Source: Sporomusaceae bacterium (GTDB lineage: Bacteria > Bacillota > Negativicutes > Sporomusales > UBA7701). From it: a DNA stretch of 64,000 nucleotides. The position numbers were made by a program, and so were the translations under genes. Below, piece by piece: positions 8,758 to 17,152 of the stretch (within the stretch, counting starts at the first letter, position 1; each line of letters starts with the position of its first letter). The stretch lies in NCBI GenBank assembly GCA_031460455.1, contig JAVKTQ010000002.1, forward strand, positions 310,001-374,000, written 5' to 3'. The notes under the pieces were generated by a model. The model worked only from the letters and a program-made list of their open reading frames with translations. It made no database searches and was not told the DNA's origin.

Positions 8758-10068
8758 ATGCGCTACGCCAGATTGAAAAACGAATGGCTGTTGCGAGGCT
8801 GGGCGGACGAGCCCCATGCCCTGCTTAATTCCAAGAACGGTGACTGCCGCCACCTGTCGGCGCAGATGTTTCTCCTCGCCCAGGCCTGCGACGGGCGGAC
8901 CGACCTCGACGCTGCCGGCGGCTTCATAGAGAGGGAAGTTTTCCTGGACAAGCTGATCGCGGCCGGCATGGCCGAAGAATGCGGCCAGGGGGAGGAAATA
9001 CTGCCTCATCAGAAATTCCGCAAAGCGGACAATCCTTATCTGCGCACCGTCCACTGGCTGATAACCGGGTTGTGCAACCTCAAATGCCGGCATTGCTATT
9101 TGGAATCCCCCGCCGGAACCTATGGCGAACTCCCCTTGCCTGACATGCTCCGCATCATCGGCAAACTGGCCGAAGCCAACGTCCACCAAGTGCATCTGAC
9201 GGGCGGCGAGCCCTTACTGCGCCCGGACCTGCCGGACATCCTGGCCGCATTGGCCGACAGGCAGATTACCGTAACCCATCTTTCCACCAACGGCGTGCTC
9301 GTCACCGACAAAGCGCTGCAAGGCATAAAAAAACTGGGCTTCCTGCCCAATGTGCAGATCAGCTTTGACGGCTGCGGCGCTCACGACGCCATGCGCGGCG
9401 TCCCTGGCGCCGAACGGGCCGCCGTACGGGCCATCCGGCGCCTGCGGCAGCACGGTTTCGCCGTCGCCGTCGCCACCGTCGTCGACCTGACCAACGCCGG
9501 ATCGCTGCCGGAAACCTACGCCTTGATGACCCAGCTGGACATTCAGGCCTGGCGGGTCGGCCTGCCGGAAAGAATCGGCAACTGGCGGGACAGTGCGACG
9601 AACATCGGCTGGGAAGAAGTATCGGCAGCCTACGCGGCGGTCGCGGAGCGCTGGTCGGCCGACGGACGGCCTTTCGAACTGAAAATCGGCGGGTACGACT
9701 GCACCGGGGAACGCGAGGATTTCGCAGCCTACGAGCCGGAGAGCTACGACTGCATGTCCTGCCGGCTGACGCCGACGCTGCTGCCGGACGGTACGATGAT
9801 ACCCTGTCCGGGGTACATTGACATTATCGACAAAAAAAAGATGCCGAACATTCTGCGCCAATCATTCGCGGCGGCATTGTCGTCACCGGCTCTGCGGGCG
9901 ATCACCGATATCAAGAAAAAGGATGTTCTTGCCCATAACGGCGAATGCGCCGCCTGCGCCGAATTCGCCCGCTGCGGCGGCGGCTGCCGCGCCAGCGCGG
10001 CCACGGCGACCGGCGATCTCATGGCCGTCAATCCGCAATTATGCCGGCAGTACAAAGCCGGCAAATAA
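8758..10068 (+). CDS. Radical SAM/SPASM peptide maturase
   Basis: A 436-residue radical SAM enzyme. The CX3CX2C cluster site is CNLKCRHC (Cys106, Cys110, Cys113), followed by the SAM-binding TGGEPLLRPD. The C-terminal SPASM domain has cysteines for auxiliary clusters, including an exact CX2CX5CX3C (CAACAEFARCGGGC) and CMSC upstream. The first 90 residues resemble the small winged-helix leader-recognition domain that precedes many RiPP maturases (inferred). Ribosome site AAGGGAGC before ATG. A Nif11-leader precursor gene faces it 288 bp downstream, so its natural substrate is probably that peptide. No transporter or protease of a complete RiPP cluster is visible. Confidence 0.88.
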   Translation: MRYARLKNEWLLRGWADEPHALLNSKNGDCRHLSAQMFLLAQACDGRTDLDAAGGFIEREVFLDKLIAAGMAEECGQGEEILPHQKFRKADNPYLRTVHWLITGLCNLKCRHCYLESPAGTYGELPLPDMLRIIGKLAEANVHQVHLTGGEPLLRPDLPDILAALADRQITVTHLSTNGVLVTDKALQGIKKLGFLPNVQISFDGCGAHDAMRGVPGAERAAVRAIRRLRQHGFAVAVATVVDLTNAGSLPETYALMTQLDIQAWRVGLPERIGNWRDSATNIGWEEVSAAYAAVAERWSADGRPFELKIGGYDCTGEREDFAAYEPESYDCMSCRLTPTLLPDGTMIPCPGYIDIIDKKKMPNILRQSFAAALSSPALRAITDIKKKDVLAHNGECAACAEFARCGGGCRASAATATGDLMAVNPQLCRQYKAGK

Positions 10069-10329
10069 AAACAAGACTGGCGCCGCTTCAAACGGCGCCA
10101 GTTCAGACTGCCGATAAAGGCCCATCTGCGGCGTTGCTCCTCAGAGCGCTTGCTTGCGTACGTCCAATGTACGCGGCGCGGCGCGCTCGCACCCTTCCGG
10201 GTATAAGCGACCACATCAACGCTAAAGCGTTGTGTGTCTACTTATCCGGTGCGCCTTGCATCTGGACCTTTCTCACCAGTCTGACTCTGCAAATAAACAA
10301 GACTGGCGCCGCTTCAAACGGCGCCAGTT
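10061..10329. repeat. Element R2 bracketed by a duplicated terminator
   Basis: The stretch between the maturase and the Nif11 gene. A 41-43 bp segment containing the hairpin ACTGGCGCCG / CGGCGCCAGT occurs twice, at 10061-10103 (including the maturase stop codon) and at 10289-10329, differing by a 2-nt indel. Between them, 10104-10285 is a palindromic element of the R1 family with ends CAGACTG ... CAGTCTG. Compared with R1 it carries about 55 extra bases near 10190-10245, including module B (AAGCGACCACATC ... GTGTGTCTACTT). Each hairpin copy has a T-rich flank on the minus side, so the second also serves as terminator for the Nif11 gene. Confidence 0.8.
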
Positions 10330-10355
10330 GGCGTAACCTCACCGCAGCCCGCGGT

Positions 10356-10604
10356 TTACCAATTGGCGAACCACCAGCCGGAATGGCAGCAACGGATCGA
10401 ATTGGCCCCGCCGGTCACCTTATCGAGGTCACCTTCCGCCAGATCGCCGCAGGCTGCTTTGAATTCCTCCTTAGTGAAACTAAACCCTGCGGCCTTGGCT
10501 GCTTCCGCCAGCTTGTCGAACTCTTTGTGCAGGAGAACCTCTTGGGCGAACTTTTCGTCGGTTTTCATTTTCGCCAGAAACGCTTTGGCTGATTCCGCGC
10601 TCAT
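10356..10604 (-). CDS. Nif11-leader RiPP precursor peptide
   Basis: An 82-residue peptide. Residues 1-64 are a Nif11-type leader (MSAESAKAFLAKMKTDEKFA..., with FTKEEFKAAC), ending in DKVTGG, the double-glycine cleavage site at 65-66. The remaining 16 residues are the putative core, ANSIRCCHSGWWFANW, rich in Cys and Trp, both common targets of radical SAM chemistry. GGAGGGAG lies 5 nt before ATG. It has its own strong promoter at 10651-10679 and faces the radical SAM/SPASM gene. That it is the maturase substrate is inferred from proximity and from the leader family. The core sequence is not one I know. Confidence 0.85.
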   Translation of the reverse strand: MSAESAKAFLAKMKTDEKFAQEVLLHKEFDKLAEAAKAAGFSFTKEEFKAACGDLAEGDLDKVTGGANSIRCCHSGWWFANW

Positions 10605-10650
10605 TTTTCTCCCTCCAATGACAATTAATTACAAAATAACCTATGTTTTT

Positions 10651-10679
10651 ATCTTAATATTACCCAAGAGCAAAGTCAA
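10651..10679 (-). promoter_or_regulatory. Sigma-A type promoter of the Nif11 peptide gene
   Basis: On the minus strand TTGACT (10679-10674), a 17-bp spacer and TAAGAT (10656-10651) lie about 46 bp upstream of the start codon in an AT-rich stretch. Confidence 0.75.
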
Positions 10680-10746
10680 TGGGCAAAAATGAAAATAATA
10701 TTAACCATGCGCAAAACACGGCAAACAGACCCTGTGCCCGAAACAC

Positions 10747-10790
10747 AAAAGGCCCCGACCTCTGCATAAACGCAGAGGTCGGGGCCTTTT
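10747..10790 (-). terminator. Rho-independent terminator of the amino acid ABC operon
   Basis: A perfect 19-bp stem (AAAAGGCCCCGACCTCTGC and its complement) with a 6-nt loop and T-runs on both strands. It lies just past the end of the minus-strand ATPase gene. Confidence 0.9.
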
Positions 10791-10808
10791 CACGGCAAAA
10801 AAATGCTT

Positions 10809-11561
10809 TTACAGCGCGCTGCCCAAGAACGCTCTCGTCCGTTCCAGCCGGGGGCGGCCGAAGACCTCCTCCGGCGTGCCCTCCTCGACGATCTCGCCCT
10901 CGTCCATAAAGATCACCCGGTGGGCCACCTCGCGGGCGAACGCCATCTCGTGGGTCACGACCACCATCGTCATATGCTCCTCCGCCAACTGGCGCATCGC
11001 CTTCAGCACCTCGCCGGTCAGCTCCGGGTCGAGGGCCGACGTCGGCTCGTCGAACAGCATGATATCAGGCTTCATCGCCAGAGCGCGGGCGATCGCCACC
11101 CGCTGCTTCTGGCCGCCCGACAGGCGGGAAGGGTAAGTGTCGCGCTTGTCCCACAGCCCCACCTTGCGGAGCAGCGCCTCCGCCTCGGGGAGGATAGCGG
11201 CCCGCGCCAGGCCCTTCACCGTCAGCGGCGCCTCCAGCAGGTTATCCAGCACCGTCAGATGCGGGAAAAGGTTGAAATGCTGGAACACCATCCCCATCTT
11301 GCGGCAGATGCGCCGCGCCTCTGCGTCGGCCGCATAGCGGCTGCGGCCGTCCGGCTCCTCGGTCGCCAGCGTCTCGCCCTCCACCGCGATGCTCCCGCGG
11401 TCGATCGCCTCCAGCCGGCACAGGCAGCGCAGCAGCGTGCTCTTCCCCGACCCCGACGGGCCGATGATAGCCACCACCTCGCCCCTCGCCACCGCCAGCG
11501 ACACGCCCCTGAGCACCGCCAGCGCCCCGAAGCTCTTATGGATGCCGGTCATCTCGATCAT
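10809..11561 (-). CDS. Polar amino acid ABC transporter ATP-binding protein (GlnQ family)
   Basis: A 250-residue ABC ATPase. Walker [13 protein letters not shown]-loop in [10 protein letters not shown], signature LSGGQKQR and Walker [13 protein letters not shown] are complete and characteristic of the polar amino acid uptake family. The start at 11561 ([12 protein letters not shown]) matches family N-termini; an in-frame ATG at 11582 overlaps the permease stop and would add seven residues. Third gene of a binding protein-permease-ATPase operon. The exact amino acid is unknown. A second complete system of the same type lies at 21874-24099. Confidence 0.93.
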   Translation of the reverse strand: MIEMTGIHKSFGALAVLRGVSLAVARGEVVAIIGPSGSGKSTLLRCLCRLEAIDRGSIAVEGETLATEEPDGRSRYAADAEARRICRKMGMVFQHFNLFPHLTVLDNLLEAPLTVKGLARAAILPEAEALLRKVGLWDKRDTYPSRLSGGQKQRVAIARALAMKPDIMLFDEPTSALDPELTGEVLKAMRQLAEEHMTMVVVTHEMAFAREVAHRVIFMDEGEIVEEGTPEEVFGRPRLERTRAFLGSAL

Positions 11562-11571
11562 ATGCCCATCG

Positions 11572-12225
11572 TTACTCGTCATACACTGCATACCGCTTTT
11601 CCATTTTTTCGAACATCCAGGTCAGCGCGAACGTCATCGCCAGGTAGAAAACCGCCGCCACCGCGAACGGCGTCAGGTCGAAATCCCGCTGCACGATCGA
11701 GCGCGTCACCCGCAGCAGATCGTTCATCGCCAGCACATAAATAAGCGACGTATCCTTCACCAGCGTTATCGTCTCGTTGCTCACCGGCGGCAGCACCCTT
11801 TTGATCACCTGCGGCAGGATCACGCGCCGCATCGTCTGGGGGTACGTCATCCCCAGCACCTTCGCGCCCTCGTACTGCCCGCGCTCGATCGACTGGATGC
11901 CCGCCCGGAAAATCTCCGCGAAATACGCGGCGTAATTCAGCACGAAAGCGCAGGCCGCCGCCGGGAACTCGGGCAGCGTCACCCCGATATACGGGATAAA
12001 CGGCAGGCCGTAGTACACGAACAGCAGCTGCAGCATCAGCGGCGTGCCGCGCATCAGCCAGATATACACGCCCACAGCGCCGGACAGCGCCGCAAAGCGC
12101 GAGATGCGCGCCATCGCCAGCCCCAGCCCTAGCGGCAGCGACAGCACGATCGTGACGAAAAACATCTGCAGCGTCACCGCCGTGCCGTCTACCATCGGCC
12201 CGATGAGGGAAAGGATATAATCCAT
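11572..12225 (-). CDS. Polar amino acid ABC transporter permease
   Basis: A 217-residue inner-membrane protein of the HisM/GlnP family. Early membrane helices are followed by the conserved region [19 protein letters not shown] and the coupling loop [26 protein letters not shown]. The ATG at 12225 is preceded by GAGGAG at correct spacing; the reading frame extends 29 codons upstream without family similarity. It lies 153 bp downstream of the binding-protein gene, with two hairpins in the gap, and 10 bp before the ATPase start. Confidence 0.93.
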   Translation of the reverse strand: MDYILSLIGPMVDGTAVTLQMFFVTIVLSLPLGLGLAMARISRFAALSGAVGVYIWLMRGTPLMLQLLFVYYGLPFIPYIGVTLPEFPAAACAFVLNYAAYFAEIFRAGIQSIERGQYEGAKVLGMTYPQTMRRVILPQVIKRVLPPVSNETITLVKDTSLIYVLAMNDLLRVTRSIVQRDFDLTPFAVAAVFYLAMTFALTWMFEKMEKRYAVYDE

Positions 12226-12242
12226 GCCTTGCTCCTCACAAA

Positions 12243-12309
12243 GATGAGACTGCCGGCCGGCAATCTCATCCGTTTTTCGTCTATCAGAAAGTATAAACTT
12301 TCTGATAGA
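12243..12309 (-). terminator. Pair of intercistronic hairpins between binding protein and permease genes
   Basis: Two inverted repeats follow one another: 12243-12270 (GATGAGA and TGCC arms around GGCC, one mismatch) and 12280-12309 (TCTATCAGAAAGT and its complement around a 4-nt loop, perfect). Neither is followed by a clear T-run on the minus strand, so they more likely stabilise mRNA or reduce read-through than terminate fully. Such hairpins commonly keep binding-protein transcript in excess over the permease in ABC operons. Confidence 0.55.
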
Positions 12310-12378
12310 CATAAGTGCAACTATGGCTCCGCCTGCGCCGGAGGCGTGGCGAAGCCAAGTTTTCTAATTGCATTTTGG

Positions 12379-13143
12379 TTACTTAACGATATTGGCCCCG
12401 AACCACTGCTGGGAGATCTTGGCCGAAGTGCCGTCCTTCTTCATATCGTCGAGAGCCTTCTGCAGCTTCGCCTGCAGGTCCTTGTCGTCCTTGCGCAGCC
12501 CCACGCCGTATTCCTCCGAGCCGAAGTTCTCGCTCAGCACGGCGTAATCGCCCGCCTTCTTGGCGATGTAGTAGCGGCCGACGATCTCGTCAACCACCAG
12601 GGCGTCGATGCGGCCCGCCTTAAGATCCATCAGCGCCGCCACATTGTCGGGATACTTCTTCAGCTCCTTGAAGGACTTGGCCACCGCCGCCTCCTTCTCC
12701 ACCGCCTCGATGCTGCTGCTGCCGTCCTGCACGCCGACCACCTTGCCGGCCAGGCTGGCCTTCGTCTTCAGCGGCGAATTCGCGGCCACCACGATAATCT
12801 GCTTGTTCTCCATATAAGCGTTCGAGAACAGGATATTCTCCTTGCGCTTCTCGGTGATCGTCAGACCGTTCCACAGCATATCGATCCGTTTGCCGTTAAG
12901 CTCGGCCTCCTTGCTGTTCCAGTCGATCGGCTTGAACTCGACCTCCATGCCCAGCCGTTTGGCGGCTTCCTTGGCCATATCGACGTCGAAGCCCACGATA
13001 TTGTTCTTGTCGTCGCGGAACCCCATCGGCGGGAAATGGTCGTCAAGGCCGACCACGATCTTCTTCTTCGCAGGCGCGCCGCAGCCGGCGAGCAGCGTTA
13101 TCATCAGTACGGCGACGATTGCCAGGGCTATCCATTTTTTCAT
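12379..13143 (-). CDS. Polar amino acid ABC transporter substrate-binding lipoprotein
   Basis: A 254-residue PBPb-type binding protein. The lipoprotein signal ends in LLAGC (lipobox near residue 21). The first lobe begins KIVVGLDDHFPPMGFRD, and the family motif VGFDVDMAKEAAKRLG follows. AGGAGTGATGAAAG precedes the ATG. It is the first gene of the minus-strand operon with the permease and GlnQ-type ATPase. A plausible promoter lies upstream, but the gap of about 200 bp to the autotransporter gene shows nothing else clear. Confidence 0.93.
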   Translation of the reverse strand: MKKWIALAIVAVLMITLLAGCGAPAKKKIVVGLDDHFPPMGFRDDKNNIVGFDVDMAKEAAKRLGMEVEFKPIDWNSKEAELNGKRIDMLWNGLTITEKRKENILFSNAYMENKQIIVVAANSPLKTKASLAGKVVGVQDGSSSIEAVEKEAAVAKSFKELKKYPDNVAALMDLKAGRIDALVVDEIVGRYYIAKKAGDYAVLSENFGSEEYGVGLRKDDKDLQAKLQKALDDMKKDGTSAKISQQWFGANIVK

Positions 13144-13341
13144 CTTTCATCACTCCTGTATGTATTGCTTCCTTGCCTATTTTACTTTACCGTAATAAAG
13201 CAATGAACCGCTGAAAAGAACGAATATCACGATTGTTCATTCTGCGTGGACCGCATGCTAACGCAATCGCCGCCAATCGCAGTATTTCGTTTTTTATTTT
13301 TCGCGTGCCGCCGCGGCGTTCGGCGAACCCGGCGGCCACAT

Positions 13342-16300
13342 TTACCATACTCTCCGCAGCATCAGCGAAGCCGTCAGATTATCGCTTTTCCTGCCTATTT
13401 CGTCGGTTATCTGCCCATCGATGGTCACATTCTTCGATAATTTTCCCTGGATATTAAGACCGACCACCAAATACTCGCGATCTTGCTCGCTGCCGCTTAT
13501 CTTAATTTTATCCGTCGGCGTGAGAGTGTAGGCGACAGTCATCTCGGGATTGCTGCCGCTCAGCACCCTTTTGTACCCGACGTTTATCGCATAATGCGCC
13601 TGCGGAAACTTGCGGGCGACTTTAATGCCGAATTCCCCGGTACTATAAGTATTGGTCAGCTTATCGGCTATCTGGTTGTAGCTGTCGCCTGCACCCGTCT
13701 CCGAATATCCGTCCTGGATATATCGGGTTATATGGATATCGACATACGGGCTTACCTGCCAAAGCTGCTCTTTATCATGGTGCAGGTTATAGCTCGCGCC
13801 GAGGCCGAAAGACAGGGTTTTGCTGCGATAATTGCTGTCGGCCTGCAGCCCCAGTTGCCGGATAAAGCGGGTCGCATGGTTGTTCTGGCGACCATAATCG
13901 ATGTAAGTATGCAAATCCAAGGCGCCTTTGTCCGAACCGCCGTACAATCCCAGATAGTGGCCTTGATTCTTTGTATTGGCCATAGTTGACGACACCTGAT
14001 TCCGGCCATAACCGAAGAGAATACCTGTGCGCCAATTATCGCCGGTCTTCCTGTCCACTCCCATCACAATACCGTAGCCTTGGTTATTGATCGCAGGCAA
14101 GTCCTGCTGGGCGTCGATCGAGCCCCAGTTTTTGCTTGCCTTCATCCACCAACTGCCCACGGCATCCAACTCCAGCGGGATAATGGCGTTATAGATATAA
14201 TTGCCGGGCGCAAAACCGGCGAGCTGAAAAGAGACTTGCTGACCGGCCGGTTGCTTCAAATAATCCATCCTGGCGGCTATGGCGTTGCCGATAGTCGGAT
14301 CGCTCTGGATGAAGGCCGCCTGGTTTAGCTGCGCCCCGCCGTAGATTTCCGTTAAGGCCTGAGTGGCCTGGTCGTCTTTCAGGTTGAGCAGCGGATACAT
14401 GGCCTGCCGCTCCGGCGATCCGACCGGCAGCCTATTATAAATGGCCATCATTTTCTGATAGGTTTCCGACTGTCTGGTCGTAGGGTCGCTAAGATTATTT
14501 TCCTGCCGGTACTGCAGTGTGGCCGTTGTTCCGTCGTGGCTGCCCACGGCGGTCAGAAATCCCGTTACAGGCATATCTAAAAAGTTTCCGGTGATGCCCT
14601 GGCCGGCGGTCAGTATCCCGACATACCGCTCATCCGGCTTGTAGGCATCGGTGTAGGGGATTAAGAGGGAGTTTCCGATATTGGCGGTACCCGTTACCGC
14701 GATCTTGCCGAAATTATTCGGGCTATCTATCATAACGGAAATGAATCTATTGCTGACGAGATTGCCGTTCACTCTTAGTGTGCCGGGCGTGTTGCCGCCG
14801 CCGGCCCTGACATTGTAGCGGTTATACAAATTGCCGCCAATTGTGCCTGTGCCGGCAATCGTCCCTGCTTCTACGCTCCAGGCGTCACCAGCTACCGAGC
14901 CGTTGATCTCCAGGACGCCGCCGGCCGCGACCGTGCTGCCCTGATACGTGTTTGCTCCTGAAAGCGTCAGAGTGCCAAGGCCCGACTTGATCAATCCTAC
15001 AGGCAGGTCTTTTAGGCCGTTCGCGGTCACCTTAGCGTTGTATTCCGAAATATACGTCCTGCCTTGCGCAAGGCTGTACGCATCGCCGCCTTGCGTATTG
15101 TAATAATTATAGATTTCCCGCAAATCCTGGTAAGGGCTGCCCGTTTCGAGCAAACCGGCCCGCCTTTCCCCGATATTGTTGCTCCAGGTGCTGTCGTAGC
15201 CGCCCGTATTCACCGCGTAAAGGGCCTGTGTCCTTCCGTAATCGCTATTTAGGCTGCTCCTGGCCAACCTTCTGGCATCCAATAGCCCGGGCCCTTTAAC
15301 GGCCGCCCCGGCATCCAGCAGACCTTGGCCAAAGACAAGTTCCTGCGGGACGTTGTAAAAAACGGACCGGGTCGCCAGTAAAAAACTGTTCAGCGTATCA
15401 TAACCATAATTCAGCAGAGCAGTCCGGTTGGCATTATAATAATTGGTCAGATCGGTTTGTACCGTGTTGGGGGAAGTCCGGAAATAGTGGAGGTTCACTT
15501 TGAATGTATAATTATTTTCGGTTATCTCGTCCATCTGGACCGTAACCGTGTAGTCTGGCAAGGTAAAATTACTGTTGGCCGTCGACAACACAGTATCGAC
15601 AATCTGCTTGCCGCTCATATACGGAAAAGCCTGCTGCACCAAGCCTGCCACCCCGCTGACATGCGGCGCGGCCATCGACGTACCCGAATCGGGTTTATAC
15701 AAATTATTTGCGGACAAGCCGGAAATGGACGAATAGATATTCGACCCCGGCGCGGCGATACTGTTCTCTTCCACATACTTCGTAAGATCGCTGAATTCGC
15801 TGACAAAGGCCGTGCCTGCGGTGTTGGTCGCCATATTGAAATTGGCCGCGTTAACCGAAATGACGTTAATAAAGTTGCTTGCCGTTTGGGGCCGCAGATA
15901 AGCAAGCGTGCTTTCCCCGCCCGGAGTGGGATGACCGTTGTTTCCGGCGGCAAAGACAAGAACCTTATCGCGGTTTGTGGCATTTTGCAGCACATCGAGC
16001 GACAGCTGAAAATCCGTATCCCGGAAAGCCGCCTTCCCGGCCACATCATAATACGTCGACGCACCCCAGCTGTTATTGATTATTTTTATATTATTATTGG
16101 CGATAAAAGCATTATAGGCTGTACGTAAATTATCGTACTGATTCGCGGAAAGCACGTCGCCGGAAAGCAGATTCGCCTCGAAAGCTACGCCGTGCATTCC
16201 CAGGTTATTCTTGGCCGCCGCCATAATGCCGCCCACATGGGTACCGTGAGCATTCGCCGCCCAGTCGTAATTCTGCGGAACCGTAATTGTTCCCGAATTG

Positions 16301-16545
16301 GCCTTGCTTGCGAACTCGATATGCGTCATCTGCGCGAAGTTATCCGCTATGCCCAGAGTGATGCCTCTGCCGGTATAACCGAGCGCATACGCTTCGGAAG
16401 CGTAGATCAGGCGTAAGCCTTGATTGGCCTTGTATTCCGGTGTTTCGAAATCTTCCGCATTAGCGCCATAGGCTGTACTGCTAACGAACGCCAGCAGAAG
16501 CAAGCCCAGAGGGATTCCCAATAGTCGATGCCGCTTTGTTATCAT
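13342..16545 (-). CDS. Subtilase (S8) autotransporter protease
   Basis: A 1067-residue type V secreted protease. A signal peptide covers about residues 1-27. The S8 domain follows with the triad Asp68 (GIADN), His100 (AHGTHVGG) and Ser290 (GTSMAAPH). A passenger-associated repeat (GLIKSGLGTLTLSGANTYQG, near 520-540) leads into the passenger beta helix. The last 280 residues are an autotransporter beta-barrel ending in an aromatic residue (LRRVW). The barrel requires an outer membrane, so the host is diderm. Codon use is less GC-rich than that of neighbours, which fits acquisition or relaxed selection. The ribosome site (GTGAAGA) is weak. It appears to be a single-gene unit. Confidence 0.93.
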   Translation of the reverse strand: MITKRHRLLGIPLGLLLLAFVSSTAYGANAEDFETPEYKANQGLRLIYASEAYALGYTGRGITLGIADNFAQMTHIEFASKANSGTITVPQNYDWAANAHGTHVGGIMAAAKNNLGMHGVAFEANLLSGDVLSANQYDNLRTAYNAFIANNNIKIINNSWGASTYYDVAGKAAFRDTDFQLSLDVLQNATNRDKVLVFAAGNNGHPTPGGESTLAYLRPQTASNFINVISVNAANFNMATNTAGTAFVSEFSDLTKYVEENSIAAPGSNIYSSISGLSANNLYKPDSGTSMAAPHVSGVAGLVQQAFPYMSGKQIVDTVLSTANSNFTLPDYTVTVQMDEITENNYTFKVNLHYFRTSPNTVQTDLTNYYNANRTALLNYGYDTLNSFLLATRSVFYNVPQELVFGQGLLDAGAAVKGPGLLDARRLARSSLNSDYGRTQALYAVNTGGYDSTWSNNIGERRAGLLETGSPYQDLREIYNYYNTQGGDAYSLAQGRTYISEYNAKVTANGLKDLPVGLIKSGLGTLTLSGANTYQGSTVAAGGVLEINGSVAGDAWSVEAGTIAGTGTIGGNLYNRYNVRAGGGNTPGTLRVNGNLVSNRFISVMIDSPNNFGKIAVTGTANIGNSLLIPYTDAYKPDERYVGILTAGQGITGNFLDMPVTGFLTAVGSHDGTTATLQYRQENNLSDPTTRQSETYQKMMAIYNRLPVGSPERQAMYPLLNLKDDQATQALTEIYGGAQLNQAAFIQSDPTIGNAIAARMDYLKQPAGQQVSFQLAGFAPGNYIYNAIIPLELDAVGSWWMKASKNWGSIDAQQDLPAINNQGYGIVMGVDRKTGDNWRTGILFGYGRNQVSSTMANTKNQGHYLGLYGGSDKGALDLHTYIDYGRQNNHATRFIRQLGLQADSNYRSKTLSFGLGASYNLHHDKEQLWQVSPYVDIHITRYIQDGYSETGAGDSYNQIADKLTNTYSTGEFGIKVARKFPQAHYAINVGYKRVLSGSNPEMTVAYTLTPTDKIKISGSEQDREYLVVGLNIQGKLSKNVTIDGQITDEIGRKSDNLTASLMLRRVW

Positions 16546-16712
16546 TCTTCACATGCCTTTGCCGCAAACTTAGAAAATTGCTGCCTGCCTATCAACTTGC
16601 CATCGAACCCCGGTTATAATGGTTTCGGTATTCTTTACAATTATAACTGATAGCAATAAAATAGCGAAAACATTATTTGTATTTTTTGGCTATTTTTTGG
16701 AATTTCGCCGGC

Positions 16713-16742
16713 AAAAAAAGGCCGTGTTTTCACACAGCCCCT
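16713..16742 (-). terminator. Rho-independent terminator of the ACP/KASIII unit
   Basis: Read on the minus strand, GGGGCTGTGT, a GAAA loop and ACACGGCC are followed by seven T residues, about 70 bp past the ACP stop codon. Confidence 0.75.
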
Positions 16743-16813
16743 TTTGGCGTTATCGCGATAGCGATCCTGTGGGAAAGGCATTGGCGGTCAAGGCCAAGCC
16801 CCCATAACACAAC

Positions 16814-17056
16814 TTATGCCGAAAGCTTCTTATCGATATACTCGGCTACATCGCCCAGAGTCTTCATCTTGTACGCATCCGCGTCGAAGATTTTCAGATT
16901 GAAGGCATCCTCGGCCAGCACCAGCAGCTCGGTGCGGTCGATAGAATCGAGATCGAGATCGGAAACCAGGTTAGCTGTCGCTGTCAGAGCCTCCGGAGCG
17001 ACCTTGTCCTTTTTGAATTTGAGGATAATCTGGCCTAACTTTTCCAATGTTGTCAT
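16814..17056 (-). CDS. Acyl carrier protein
   Basis: An 80-residue carrier protein. The 4'-phosphopantetheine attachment serine is Ser38 in DLDLDSIDRTELL. The N-terminal half is unusually lysine-rich (LKFKKDKVAPEALTA) compared with housekeeping fatty acid ACPs, and it sits beside a KASIII-like synthase and not a full fab cluster. This suggests a dedicated ACP for a specialised acyl chain rather than the general AcpP. AGGAGG lies 7-8 nt before the ATG. It is 96 bp downstream of the KASIII gene, on the same strand. Confidence 0.88.
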   Translation of the reverse strand: MTTLEKLGQIILKFKKDKVAPEALTATANLVSDLDLDSIDRTELLVLAEDAFNLKIFDADAYKMKTLGDVAEYIDKKLSA

Positions 17057-17083
17057 GATGCTTTTCCTCCTTTAAATAATGAT

Positions 17084-17113
17084 CATTAAATAAATTATCA
17101 TTAAATAAATTAT
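17084..17113. repeat. 15-bp tandem repeat between KASIII and ACP genes
   Basis: Two exact copies of CATTAAATAAATTAT lie side by side in the AT-rich gap just upstream of the ACP ribosome site. They may modulate translation or simply be slippage. Confidence 0.7.
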
Positions 17114-17152
17114 CATTCCGCCTTTTGACCACCGGCTTGTCCTTCTCCCGCA

